This document shows positions 1 through 6,748 of a stretch of DNA of 10,608 nt, piece by piece; position 1 is the first letter of the stretch; every line of letters starts with the position of its first letter. The notes under the pieces are model-generated. The model was not told the origin of the DNA. It worked only from the letters and a program-made list of their open reading frames with translations, and did no database searches. The translations under genes were made by a program, and so were the position numbers. The stretch is from positions 5,409 through 16,016 of the forward strand of contig DCGA01000093.1 in NCBI GenBank assembly GCA_002314465.1, in the 5' to 3' direction. The stretch comes from a bacterium UBA1790 (GTDB lineage Bacteria; Bacteroidota; Bacteroidia; Bacteroidales; Muribaculaceae).

Positions 1-906
1 GATGTAACCCACACGTTTGCCGACGGGCATACCGACTGGCTGTTCGACGGCTTCCTGTTCCTCGATTTCAACGACGGGCGCGGCAACACATTTGTCCCGG
101 TACTGGGTGCCGATAACGGGAAGAAAGAGGACTGGGCATGGTATCTCGACCGCCTGTTCGAACGCGGCAAGTCGCTTGATGCGCTTGATAATCTCATCAG
201 CGAACTCAAAATAAAGATAGGCAATCCGGGCTTCAAGCACAAAGTGGTTCTCACACTGCTTACTCCCATTCCCAAGCATACCGGATGGGGCGAACTCAAC
301 GGCAAGGCTCTTGATTTCAACAACTACGAGGACCAGGCAGCAGCTGTGGCTTGGTACATCGACCAGATAGTGCCTCGCTTCAAGCAGCAGCACTACAAGA
401 ACCTCACTCTATCGGGACTCTACTGGGTTGACGAGGACATGTGCCACACCAAGGAACTGTGCAAGTATATTGCACCGCTTGTCCATCGCAAGAAACTTGA
501 ATTTGTATGGATTCCTTACTTCAAGGCTCGTGGAAGTGACCACTGGCAGGACTATGGTTTTGATATCGTTTATCACCAGCCCAACTATTTCTTTGATGCC
601 GCTGTGCCCATGTCGCAGCTTACAGGTTCTTGCGACTATGCGTTGCAGCATGGTATGGCTATGGAATTTGAATGTGATGCCAAGGCTCTGTATGATAGCC
701 CTAATTCGTTCCACTACCGCATGGAGGACTATATCAATGTCTTTGAGCGCTACACTGTATTCCGTAACTCGGCTATTGCCTACTACACCGGTAGCAAGGG
801 ATTTATTGATATGTTAAATAGCAAATCGCCGCAGGACCAGGCTATCATGGACCGGTTGGCAAAACTGATTGTGGACCGACGTAAAATCCATTCTTTGAAA
901 AAATAA
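1..906 (+). CDS. DUF4855-like protein, 3' portion (5' end outside window)
   Basis: The frame is open from the first base to TAA at 904-906, giving 301 visible residues; the start lies upstream of the window. The protein resembles the DUF4855 family of Bacteroidota and Firmicutes, which has no assigned reaction. Visible landmarks, numbered from base 1, are WLFDGFLFLDF near residues 13-23, SGLYWVDED at 138-146, VWIPYFKARG at 169-178, YHQPNYFF at 191-198 and GMAMEFE at 218-224. Short hydrophobic strands ending in acidic or aromatic residues look like TIM-barrel strands of a glycoside-hydrolase-like fold; that is inference, and no catalytic pair is proven. The signal peptide, if there is one, would be in the missing part. 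The stop codon overlaps the next start (TAATG), so the genes are probably translationally coupled, and an epimerase follows. This suggests a role in glycan handling. Family call is fairly sure; function is unknown. Confidence 0.75.
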   Translation, partial: DVTHTFADGHTDWLFDGFLFLDFNDGRGNTFVPVLGADNGKKEDWAWYLDRLFERGKSLDALDNLISELKIKIGNPGFKHKVVLTLLTPIPKHTGWGELNGKALDFNNYEDQAAAVAWYIDQIVPRFKQQHYKNLTLSGLYWVDEDMCHTKELCKYIAPLVHRKKLEFVWIPYFKARGSDHWQDYGFDIVYHQPNYFFDAAVPMSQLTGSCDYALQHGMAMEFECDAKALYDSPNSFHYRMEDYINVFERYTVFRNSAIAYYTGSKGFIDMLNSKSPQDQAIMDRLAKLIVDRRKIHSLKK

Positions 907-1877
907 TGAAACGCGTATATTTCATATTGCTGACAATGCTTGTGGGCTGCATGACGGCTCACGCCGCTAAGCCTATTAGCGTAGTTAAGCAGGGCGAACG
1001 CCTTGCCATACTCACTATGCACGATGGTTCACAGTATGAATATGTCTTTGAGCGTTGTATGGCTAATGAACTATACACGTTCCACACCGTTAAGGTGAAC
1101 GGCGTCATTGTCAACGAGGCAACAAGCGACAACATAGGGCCGCTACTCGTGGAAAATGCCGGATGGACCGGTGGCAATCATCTTCTTGATAACGGCAACC
1201 GCTCGGCTCGCACTGTCGAGGTCGGTTTCATGGCCGACGGCAAGAAGATGGAAAAGGATAAGACCTACAACTGCAATCGTGTGGATATTGCAGTGAAAAA
1301 CGTGCTTGCAGACCCTCGCAATGAGGATAACGTCTTGTGCACCGAGCAGGTTGCTTACGTTGTTATGGGTAATTCCATCGACGTGACACTTCAACTCTCA
1401 TTTGAATGTAAGGAACCTTGCGTAATCGACCGCTACTACGGCATGCAGTCGATGATGGTAGGGGAGAAGGCTGTTTATACCCCTGGCGGTGCCTATAGCG
1501 ATTTTACCCGCATTGACGATGTGAATAGGTTCAAGCAAGGCGATTATCCCTCATTCAACTGCTTCATTGAGCAGGGAGAGAAGTGTACACAGGCTTCCTA
1601 TCTGGCTCCAGAAGACCTGGGCAGGCACACACTTGTTGCCGACGACGATGTGTCGTTCATAGGCAATTCAAGCGGCAAGTGCTACCACAAGATGATGGGA
1701 GGCACTACAGTGCAGAGTGGTGACACCTTTAAGTGGCATGGCGTGTATGTGTGGTATGTCAATGATTTCACGCTGCGTGGCAAATACGCGTTCAAGGGAT
1801 TCTACAACGGCGAGCCGGTGATTTACGAGTGTGATACCAACGGTGCACGCCCCCTAATTACGAAAAATAAAAAATAA
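906..1877 (+). CDS. Exported protein of unknown function
   Basis: This 323-residue protein is not recognised. Its N-terminus is an export signal: MKR, then a hydrophobic stretch (residues 4-14). Two cleavage routes are possible: a lipobox-like LVGC at 12-15, giving a lipoprotein, or an AHA site at 18-20, giving a soluble periplasmic protein. The mature part is rich in aromatic, Gly and Thr residues and in alternating hydrophobic patterns, consistent with a mostly beta protein. It has several cysteines and no internal membrane segment. A central AGWTGGNHLLDNGNRS segment (about 85-100) and RYYGMQSMM (about 176-184) are memorable but match no motif I know. It starts on the last base of the preceding stop codon (TAATG) and the next gene begins 9 nt after it, so it sits inside a three-gene operon with a DUF4855-like protein and a GlcNAc 2-epimerase. 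A sugar-binding or glycan-processing role is a guess from context only. Confidence 0.8.
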   Translation: MKRVYFILLTMLVGCMTAHAAKPISVVKQGERLAILTMHDGSQYEYVFERCMANELYTFHTVKVNGVIVNEATSDNIGPLLVENAGWTGGNHLLDNGNRSARTVEVGFMADGKKMEKDKTYNCNRVDIAVKNVLADPRNEDNVLCTEQVAYVVMGNSIDVTLQLSFECKEPCVIDRYYGMQSMMVGEKAVYTPGGAYSDFTRIDDVNRFKQGDYPSFNCFIEQGEKCTQASYLAPEDLGRHTLVADDDVSFIGNSSGKCYHKMMGGTTVQSGDTFKWHGVYVWYVNDFTLRGKYAFKGFYNGEPVIYECDTNGARPLITKNKK

Positions 1878-1886
1878 CACATAGAT

Positions 1887-3068
1887 ATGATGAATAAGAC
1901 TTTTCAACAACTATCCAGTCAGTATCGCGACGAGTTGATGAACTCGGTATTACCCTTCTGGCTTAACAACTCGCAAGACAAGGAAAACGGCGGTTACTTT
2001 ACTTGCCTCACACGCGACGGTAAGGTGTTCGACACCGATAAGTTCGTGTGGATGCAGGGACGTGAAGTGTGGCTGTTCTCTATGCTTTACAACAAGGTAG
2101 AGAAACGCCAGGAATGGCTCGACTGTGCCATCCAGGGTGCCGAGTTCCTTCGCAAGTATGGCCACGATGGTGAACTCAACTGGTATTTCTCCCTTACAAG
2201 TGACGGCAAACCTCTGGTAGAACCATATAACATCTTCTCTTACACATTTGCCACGATGGCGTTCGGACAGCTTGCAATAGCAACAGGCAACAAGGAATAT
2301 GAGCGCATAGCACTTGAAACCTACAAGAAAGTGCTTAGCAAGCAGGACAACCCCAAGGGAAAGTGGAATAAGGTGGTGGGCGGCACTCGTCCCCTCAAGA
2401 ACTTTGCGCTGCCCATGATTCTGTGCAACCTCGCTCTTGAGATTGAGCCGCTGCTCGATGCCGACTTCATGGCACAGAGCATCGACCGTTGCATACATGA
2501 GGTTATGGACGTGTTCTTGCGTCCCGAACTGGGAGGCATTGTTGTGGAGAACGTGGGGCTTGACGGCGAACTTGTTGACTGCATGGACGGACGCCACATG
2601 AATCCCGGTCATGCAATTGAGGCGATGTGGTTTATCATGGATCTGGGTGTGCGCCTTAACCGCCCCGAACTTGTTCAGCGCGCCAAGGACACTGCAATCA
2701 AGATGGCCGAGTACGGCTGGGATGAGAAGTATGGCGGTATTTTCTATTTCATGGATCGTCTGGGATATCCCACACAGGAACTTGAATGGGACCAGAAATT
2801 GTGGTGGGTACACATCGAAACACTCATTGCCATGATTAAGGGTTATGAACTCACCGGCGACGAGCGTTGTCTGGAATGGTTCAACCGTGTTCACGATTAT
2901 GTGTGGACTCATTTCAAGGACGCCGAGCATCCCGAGTGGTTCGGTTACCTCAACCGTCAGGGCGAGGTGCTGCTATCGCTCAAGGGCGGCAAGTGGAAGG
3001 GCTGCTTCCATGTTCCTCGTGGCTTGTATCAATGCTGGCAAGTGCTTGACCGCCTTGCAAAGAAATAA
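1887..3068 (+). CDS. N-acylglucosamine 2-epimerase (AGE / renin-binding protein family)
   Basis: This 393-residue cytoplasmic (alpha/alpha)6-barrel enzyme should interconvert N-acetylglucosamine and N-acetylmannosamine. In Bacteroides relatives this step links sialic-acid-derived ManNAc to GlcNAc metabolism. Family landmarks run in order: ENGGYFTCL (33-41), FVWMQGREVW (53-62), NPGHAIEAMWF (239-249), PTQELEWDQKLWWVHIET (295-312), EWFGYLNRQGEV (350-361) and KGCFHVPRGL (371-380). The expected catalytic or substrate-binding residues are present: R59, H242, E311 and H375. These blocks match the mammalian renin-binding protein/AGE branch much better than cellobiose or mannobiose 2-epimerases, and length is normal. 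ATG 1887 is followed directly by a second ATG at 1890, so the true start could be either. There is no signal peptide. It is last in a three-gene operon and is followed by an intrinsic terminator. No sialidase, neuraminate lyase or hexosamine kinase is visible here, so the physiological substrate stays inferred. Confidence 0.92.
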   Translation: MMNKTFQQLSSQYRDELMNSVLPFWLNNSQDKENGGYFTCLTRDGKVFDTDKFVWMQGREVWLFSMLYNKVEKRQEWLDCAIQGAEFLRKYGHDGELNWYFSLTSDGKPLVEPYNIFSYTFATMAFGQLAIATGNKEYERIALETYKKVLSKQDNPKGKWNKVVGGTRPLKNFALPMILCNLALEIEPLLDADFMAQSIDRCIHEVMDVFLRPELGGIVVENVGLDGELVDCMDGRHMNPGHAIEAMWFIMDLGVRLNRPELVQRAKDTAIKMAEYGWDEKYGGIFYFMDRLGYPTQELEWDQKLWWVHIETLIAMIKGYELTGDERCLEWFNRVHDYVWTHFKDAEHPEWFGYLNRQGEVLLSLKGGKWKGCFHVPRGLYQCWQVLDRLAKK

Positions 3069-3083
3069 CCCCAAGTGAAGGAG

Positions 3084-3105
3084 AAAGCCGTCTCTGTATG
3101 GCTTT
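3084..3105 (+). other. Small hairpin between epimerase stop and terminator
   Basis: AAAGCCGT (3084-3091) pairs with ATGGCTTT (3098-3105), eight pairs including one G.U, around the loop CTCTGT. It lies 15 nt after the epimerase stop and just before the main terminator stem. It has no T-run of its own, so it is more likely a transcript 3'-end stabiliser or accessory stem than a terminator. Confidence 0.45.
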
Positions 3106-3112
3106 ATGGGGA

Positions 3113-3153
3113 GAGGGGAGCACCGTTATGGCGCTCCCCTCGCTATTTTTTTT
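3113..3153 (+). terminator. Intrinsic terminator after the epimerase operon
   Basis: GAGGGGAGC (3113-3121) pairs perfectly with GCTCCCCTC (3133-3141). The loop allows two more C-G pairs after an A.C mismatch. After CGCTA a run of eight Ts (3146-3153) follows. This is a classic rho-independent terminator for the plus-strand operon. In the opposite direction the stem is followed by CTCCCCATAAAG, not a T-run, so the converging minus-strand operon gets little or no termination from it. Confidence 0.9.
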
Positions 3154-3172
3154 CACAATGTAAATGCTTGTG

Positions 3173-3916
3173 TTACCTTAGCCTTGGGAAAACGGCTACA
3201 ATGGGCCTGTGGTCGCTTGCCATGGGCTCTTCTAATACAGTGTACCCCTTGGCTTGTGCGCGACGAGCCACAGCGTTTTTGTACACGGCTATGTAGTCTA
3301 TCTTGATGTTGGGTTTGTCGGCGGGGAATGTCGGGATAGTGCTGTCGCCCACAACCGTAAAGTGTTTGCCGAATTGCGCTATGAACTCCTCGGTTGGCTC
3401 GGCATTGAAATCTCCGGCAATGATAAAGGGCTTGTTACTCTGTTTGGCCGCCTCAATTATTATGGGCAACGACGCTATGCGGTCGGCCTCGGTAAGCGAC
3501 AAGTGTGTGCATGCAACGATGTATCGCTTGAACTCCACAACCACAAGTGTGCGATTCTCCTCGCGTCCGGGCAGCGCGTATTGCTTTACGCTAATAGGCT
3601 TGTTGCGTGATAACAGGGCAATGCCGTATTTCCCGCCTTGGAAGTTAATGGCAGGGGCATAGGTGGCAACATATCCGCAAGCCTGGGCAATCGTGTCGCT
3701 CACCACGGCTCCGCCATAGCGCACAGTGGCACTGTCCACTTCCTGCAGCATTAATATGTCGGGCTTTTGGGCATTGATTACATCAATCACGCGGGTGTAA
3801 TCCACGTTTTTGTCCATGCCCTTGCAATTGCGTATGTTGTAAGACATCACCTTTAGGCCTCCGGCCATAGCGGTGAGGCTGCATGCCATTGCCAGTATTA
3901 AGAGCCATTTTTTCAT
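3173..3916 (-). CDS. Secreted endonuclease/exonuclease/phosphatase-family protein
   Basis: This is a 247-residue metal-dependent hydrolase of the EEP fold (DNase I / ExoIII / sphingomyelinase / inositol phosphatase superfamily). The N-terminus (MKKWLLILAMACSLTAMA, cleavage after A18) is a signal peptide, so it acts in the periplasm or outside. Conserved EEP blocks are all present: MSYNIR with N27, LQEVD with E59 (metal ligand), THLS with H138, GDFN with D169 and N171, KIDYI with D207, and SDHRP with D235 and H236 (catalytic His). The active site therefore looks intact. The substrate cannot be read from this: Bacteroidota encode many such exported EEP proteins annotated loosely as endonucleases or phosphodiesterases. 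It begins 6 nt after the sugar transporter stop, so it is almost certainly co-transcribed with it, which suggests removal of a phosphate or phosphodiester from a carbohydrate. I see no strong terminator downstream on this strand. Confidence 0.9.
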   Translation of the reverse strand: MKKWLLILAMACSLTAMAGGLKVMSYNIRNCKGMDKNVDYTRVIDVINAQKPDILMLQEVDSATVRYGGAVVSDTIAQACGYVATYAPAINFQGGKYGIALLSRNKPISVKQYALPGREENRTLVVVEFKRYIVACTHLSLTEADRIASLPIIIEAAKQSNKPFIIAGDFNAEPTEEFIAQFGKHFTVVGDSTIPTFPADKPNIKIDYIAVYKNAVARRAQAKGYTVLEEPMASDHRPIVAVFPRLR

Positions 3917-3922
3917 AGCGGT

Positions 3923-5323
3923 TTATTTTTTACGGTTGGTCCAGTAGTGCTCTATTTCTTCAAGAGACTTGCCCGCGGTTTCGGGGATATAGCGCCACAT
4001 GATGAACAGGTAAGGCAGGCACATTACAGCAAACAGGAGGAATGTACCGCTTGCTGTGATTGTCTCGAGCAGCCACGGAGTGAGTTGTCCCACAAGGTAT
4101 GTGCCTATCCACAGCGCAAATCCGGCAATAGACATCGCGAGGCCACGCACGCGGGTGGGGTACATCTCGCTGAGCAATACCCATACAACTGCACATATCG
4201 ATACCGCTGTGAAGAATACATAGAGCAAGAATAACACCAGCATGACCACACTGGGGATACCCAACTTGGCGCCCATGGTGAAGTAGAATGCAATGAGGAT
4301 GAGCGATACAATCATGCCGCTCACACCATAATAGATGAGTTTCTTGCGGCCCACCTTGTCGATGATGAACAGGGCAAGCACCGTTGTGAGCATGTTAACC
4401 ATACCCACCAGCACCTGGTAGAACAGTGAGTCACCGCTCGACAGACCTGCGTCCTCAAATATCTTGGGACCGTAGTAAAGCACTGCGTTCACGCCCATGA
4501 ACTGCCCCAGGATGGCAATGAGGGTTCCGCACACGAGTGCGGTGAAGATACCGGGCGAGAAGAGCAGTTTTACATCGCTCTTCACCTCGTTGCCCACGCT
4601 TTGCTTCACTTCCTCGACCTGCTGTTCCGAGTCGCTCTGCTCAACATATATCTTGTTGAATGTAGTTACTGCCTTGTCGGCCTTGCCGTTAACGATGAGC
4701 CAACGCGGACTCTCGGGCAGCATGAAAATCACCGCAAAGAAAAGCAGTGCGGGAATGGTTTCGAGTCCCAGCATGCCTCGGTACACCTGTGTAACCATGA
4801 TTTCGTTCCACAATCCCTCGCCGACGGGTGCCGTGAGAGAGTAGTTAAGCACCATGTAGTTGGCAAGATATGCTGCCACAAAGCCTATGGTGATGGCAAG
4901 TTGATAGGTTGATACAAGTGTTCCCCTTATCTTGGTCACGGCAATCTCCGAGATATACATGGGGCATACAATCGATGCCACACCTATACCCACTCCGCCA
5001 ATGATGCGGTAGGCTACCAGCGAAGTGAAATCACTGCAGAGGGCACAACCTATCGCTGATGCCGAGAACAGGATTGCCGACAGAATCATGGTGGGCTTGC
5101 GGCCCCATGTGTCGCTCATCTTTCCCGATGCGGCTACACCGAGTATTGAGCCGAGGAGGGCGCACCCCACATACCAGCCTTGTGACACTGCATCAAGGCC
5201 GTATATTTCACTCACTTGGCTGATTGTTCCTGAGATTACTGCGGTATCATATCCGAAGAGAAAACCGCCGCCTGCAGCCACCAGCGACAGGAATATTACA
5301 TATCCGAGGTTAAAGTTCTTCAT
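3923..5323 (-). CDS. MFS sugar:H+ symporter (XylE/GLUT-type sugar porter)
   Basis: This 466-residue inner-membrane protein has the 12-helix pattern of the major facilitator superfamily, with a charged central loop (about 211-255). Sugar-porter signatures are in place: GYDTAVISG (24-32), SDTWGRK (70-76), PMYISEIA (121-128), PESPRWL (204-210), QFMGVNAVLYYGP (274-286), DKVGRKK (322-328), VVWVLLSEMYP (379-389) and PETAGKSLEEIE (447-458). It is closest in feel to XylE-type proton symporters. Residues matching the XylE sugar pocket include Q274, N279 and W381. The first glutamine of the usual QQ pair is Gly273, which may shift specificity. The substrate (a pentose or hexose) is not determined. It is the first gene of an operon with the secreted EEP protein and is divergent from a ROK repressor that probably controls it. 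Its upstream region carries a promoter and a perfect palindrome. No Shine-Dalgarno sequence precedes the ATG, as usual in Bacteroidota. Confidence 0.93.
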   Translation of the reverse strand: MKNFNLGYVIFLSLVAAGGGFLFGYDTAVISGTISQVSEIYGLDAVSQGWYVGCALLGSILGVAASGKMSDTWGRKPTMILSAILFSASAIGCALCSDFTSLVAYRIIGGVGIGVASIVCPMYISEIAVTKIRGTLVSTYQLAITIGFVAAYLANYMVLNYSLTAPVGEGLWNEIMVTQVYRGMLGLETIPALLFFAVIFMLPESPRWLIVNGKADKAVTTFNKIYVEQSDSEQQVEEVKQSVGNEVKSDVKLLFSPGIFTALVCGTLIAILGQFMGVNAVLYYGPKIFEDAGLSSGDSLFYQVLVGMVNMLTTVLALFIIDKVGRKKLIYYGVSGMIVSLILIAFYFTMGAKLGIPSVVMLVLFLLYVFFTAVSICAVVWVLLSEMYPTRVRGLAMSIAGFALWIGTYLVGQLTPWLLETITASGTFLLFAVMCLPYLFIMWRYIPETAGKSLEEIEHYWTNRKK

Positions 5324-5337
5324 TGCTTGTTTGTGTT

Positions 5338-5351
5338 ATTTGATTTCAAAT
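5338..5351. promoter_or_regulatory. Candidate repressor operator (perfect inverted repeat)
   Basis: ATTTGA-TT-TCAAAT is a perfect 6+2+6 inverted repeat. It sits between the minus-strand -7 element (5353-5360) and the transporter start codon, over the expected transcription start. A dimeric repressor bound here would block initiation. The divergent ROK protein is the obvious candidate ligand; that assignment is inference. A weaker related repeat, CAAA-TG-TTTG, lies at 5423-5432 nearer the ROK gene. Confidence 0.5.
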
Positions 5352-5352
5352 G

Positions 5353-5383
5353 CAAATATAGTCATTTATATCCACATAATAAA
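5353..5383 (-). promoter_or_regulatory. Bacteroidota-type promoter for the transporter operon
   Basis: On the minus strand, TATATTTG (5360-5353) matches the -7 consensus TAnnTTTG exactly. A TTTA (5383-5380) stands 19 nt upstream at the position of the -33 TTTG element, one base off consensus. Start of transcription would fall around 5347, about 25 nt ahead of the transporter ATG. Confidence 0.65.
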
Positions 5384-5394
5384 TTTTTTTATTA
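5377..5394. repeat. AT-rich inverted repeat in divergent control region
   Basis: TAATAAA-TTTT-TTTATTA is a perfect 7+4+7 inverted repeat overlapping the -33 position of the transporter promoter. It may be a second regulator site or an AT-rich promoter enhancer. Low base complexity makes chance occurrence plausible. Confidence 0.3.
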
Positions 5395-5464
5395 AGTAAA
5401 TGACGATAAGTTAAGCCCGTTACAAATGTTTGACTAATTATTGAAAAATAAAGGTCTGCTAATT

Positions 5465-5494
5465 TTTGTTTTTCATGGTTTTTGTGTATTTTTG
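5465..5494 (+). promoter_or_regulatory. Bacteroidota-type promoter for the ROK gene
   Basis: TATTTTTG (5487-5494) is a full match to the -7 element TAnnTTTG. TTTG at 5465-5468 is 18 nt upstream, one short of the usual 19-21 spacing. Transcription would begin about 5500, leaving a leader of only about ten bases before ATG 5511. This promoter covers the alternative upstream ATG at 5466, which argues against that longer start. Confidence 0.65.
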
Positions 5495-5510
5495 CATTAA
5501 AATTATAATT

Positions 5511-6722
5511 ATGACCCATAGTATATTTGAGGACCTTAAAAGTGGAAGTAAATCGTCGTTGTTGCGCAAACGTATGATTTCGCACTTGATATTGAACGGG
5601 AATACTACCATTAACGATTTATCTAAGGTGGTGGATGTGAGTGTGCCCACAGCAACCAAATTGGTGGATGAACTTTGCGGACAGGGCATTCTTGATGTTT
5701 TCGGCAAGATGGAGACCAATGGTGGCCGCCATCCCTATCTTTATGGCCTCAACCCCGATGCTGCCTATTTTGTGGGTGTTGACATCAAAAACAGTGGCGT
5801 CAACATGGGACTCATCAATTTCAACGGTCAGATGATTGAAAGCGAGATGAACATGCCTTACACCTTTGAGAATTCCGAAGAGGGTCTCAAAAACCTGTGT
5901 GACGTGATTTCGCGCTTTATCAACGAATGCGACGTAAACAAGGAAAAGATATTTAATATCCATGTCAATGTATCGGGCCGCGTCAATCCCGATTCGGGAT
6001 ATAGTTACAGTTGGTTCAATCTGGGTGAGAGTCCTCTGGCAAGTACCATGCAGGAAATGCTGGGTTATAATGTAACGCTTGATAACGATACCCGCGCAAT
6101 GACTTATGCCGAGTTTGTCAGTAGTCGTGAAAATAGCGACAACGTTTTGTTTGTCAACCTCAGTTGGGGTCTTGGTATGGGCATTATCATTGATGGCAAT
6201 GTTTATTCGGGTCGCTCAGGATTCGCGGGGGAGTTTGGTCATACACCTGCGTTCGACAACGAGATAATGTGCCATTGCGGCAAGAAGGGCTGCCTCGAGA
6301 CCGAGGCTTCGGGACGTGCGATGCATCGCATCCTGGGAGAGCGCATAAAGGCTGGCGAGAGCAGCATCTTGAGCGAGCAGTATCTTAAGAATCCCCAGTC
6401 GGTTACACTTGAGAATATGGTTGATGCCGTTAACGGCGACGATACCCTGTGCATCGACATTGTGGAGGAAATCGGTGCAAAACTCGGCAAGAGCATTGCA
6501 GGCCTTATCAATGTGCTCAACCCCGATACCGTTATCATTGGCGGTATCATGTCGGTTACCGGCGACTACTTGTTGCAGCCCATCAAGACATCGGTGCGCA
6601 AGCATTCGCTCAGTATCGTCAACAAAGATACTAAGATTGTACTTTCTACCCTTCAGGGCAAAGCCGGTATTGTGGGCGCATGTATGCTGGCACGCTATCG
6701 TGCCTTCGACTTCGTCAAGTAA
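5511..6722 (+). CDS. ROK-family transcriptional regulator (NagC/XylR type)
   Basis: This is a 403-residue DNA-binding sugar sensor. Residues about 18-65 form a winged helix-turn-helix (LRKRMISHLILNGNTTINDL, then SVPTATKLVDEL as recognition helix), with the wing carrying TNGGRHP (69-75). The rest is a ROK domain: VGVDIKNSG (89-96), the sugar-site DNDTRA (191-196), LSWGLGMGI (218-226), GEFGHTP (240-246), the zinc cluster CHCGKKGC (254-261) followed by LE, and VIIGG (341-345). The nucleotide-binding DxGGT loop is altered to DIKNSG, as expected of a regulator rather than a kinase, although N192-D193 of the kinase active site remain. An ATG 45 nt upstream (5466) is in frame, but it would add a hydrophobic FFMVFVYF extension and lies inside the promoter, so 5511 is preferred. 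It is divergent from the transporter-EEP operon, which it probably represses in the absence of a sugar ligand. It may also influence the epimerase operon. Confidence 0.92.
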   Translation: MTHSIFEDLKSGSKSSLLRKRMISHLILNGNTTINDLSKVVDVSVPTATKLVDELCGQGILDVFGKMETNGGRHPYLYGLNPDAAYFVGVDIKNSGVNMGLINFNGQMIESEMNMPYTFENSEEGLKNLCDVISRFINECDVNKEKIFNIHVNVSGRVNPDSGYSYSWFNLGESPLASTMQEMLGYNVTLDNDTRAMTYAEFVSSRENSDNVLFVNLSWGLGMGIIIDGNVYSGRSGFAGEFGHTPAFDNEIMCHCGKKGCLETEASGRAMHRILGERIKAGESSILSEQYLKNPQSVTLENMVDAVNGDDTLCIDIVEEIGAKLGKSIAGLINVLNPDTVIIGGIMSVTGDYLLQPIKTSVRKHSLSIVNKDTKIVLSTLQGKAGIVGACMLARYRAFDFVK

Positions 6723-6748
6723 TTTTTATATTACTCGTCCATAATAAC

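Noticed and set aside
1950..2930. 326-codon minus-strand ORF opposite the epimerase
   Set aside because: It is antisense to a well-conserved AGE gene and no protein family is recognisable; long shadow frames are common opposite biased codons.
5466..5510. 15-residue N-terminal extension of the ROK protein from ATG 5466
   Set aside because: The extension is hydrophobic and unlike the family, and it lies inside the -33/-7 promoter, so it would not be on the transcript.
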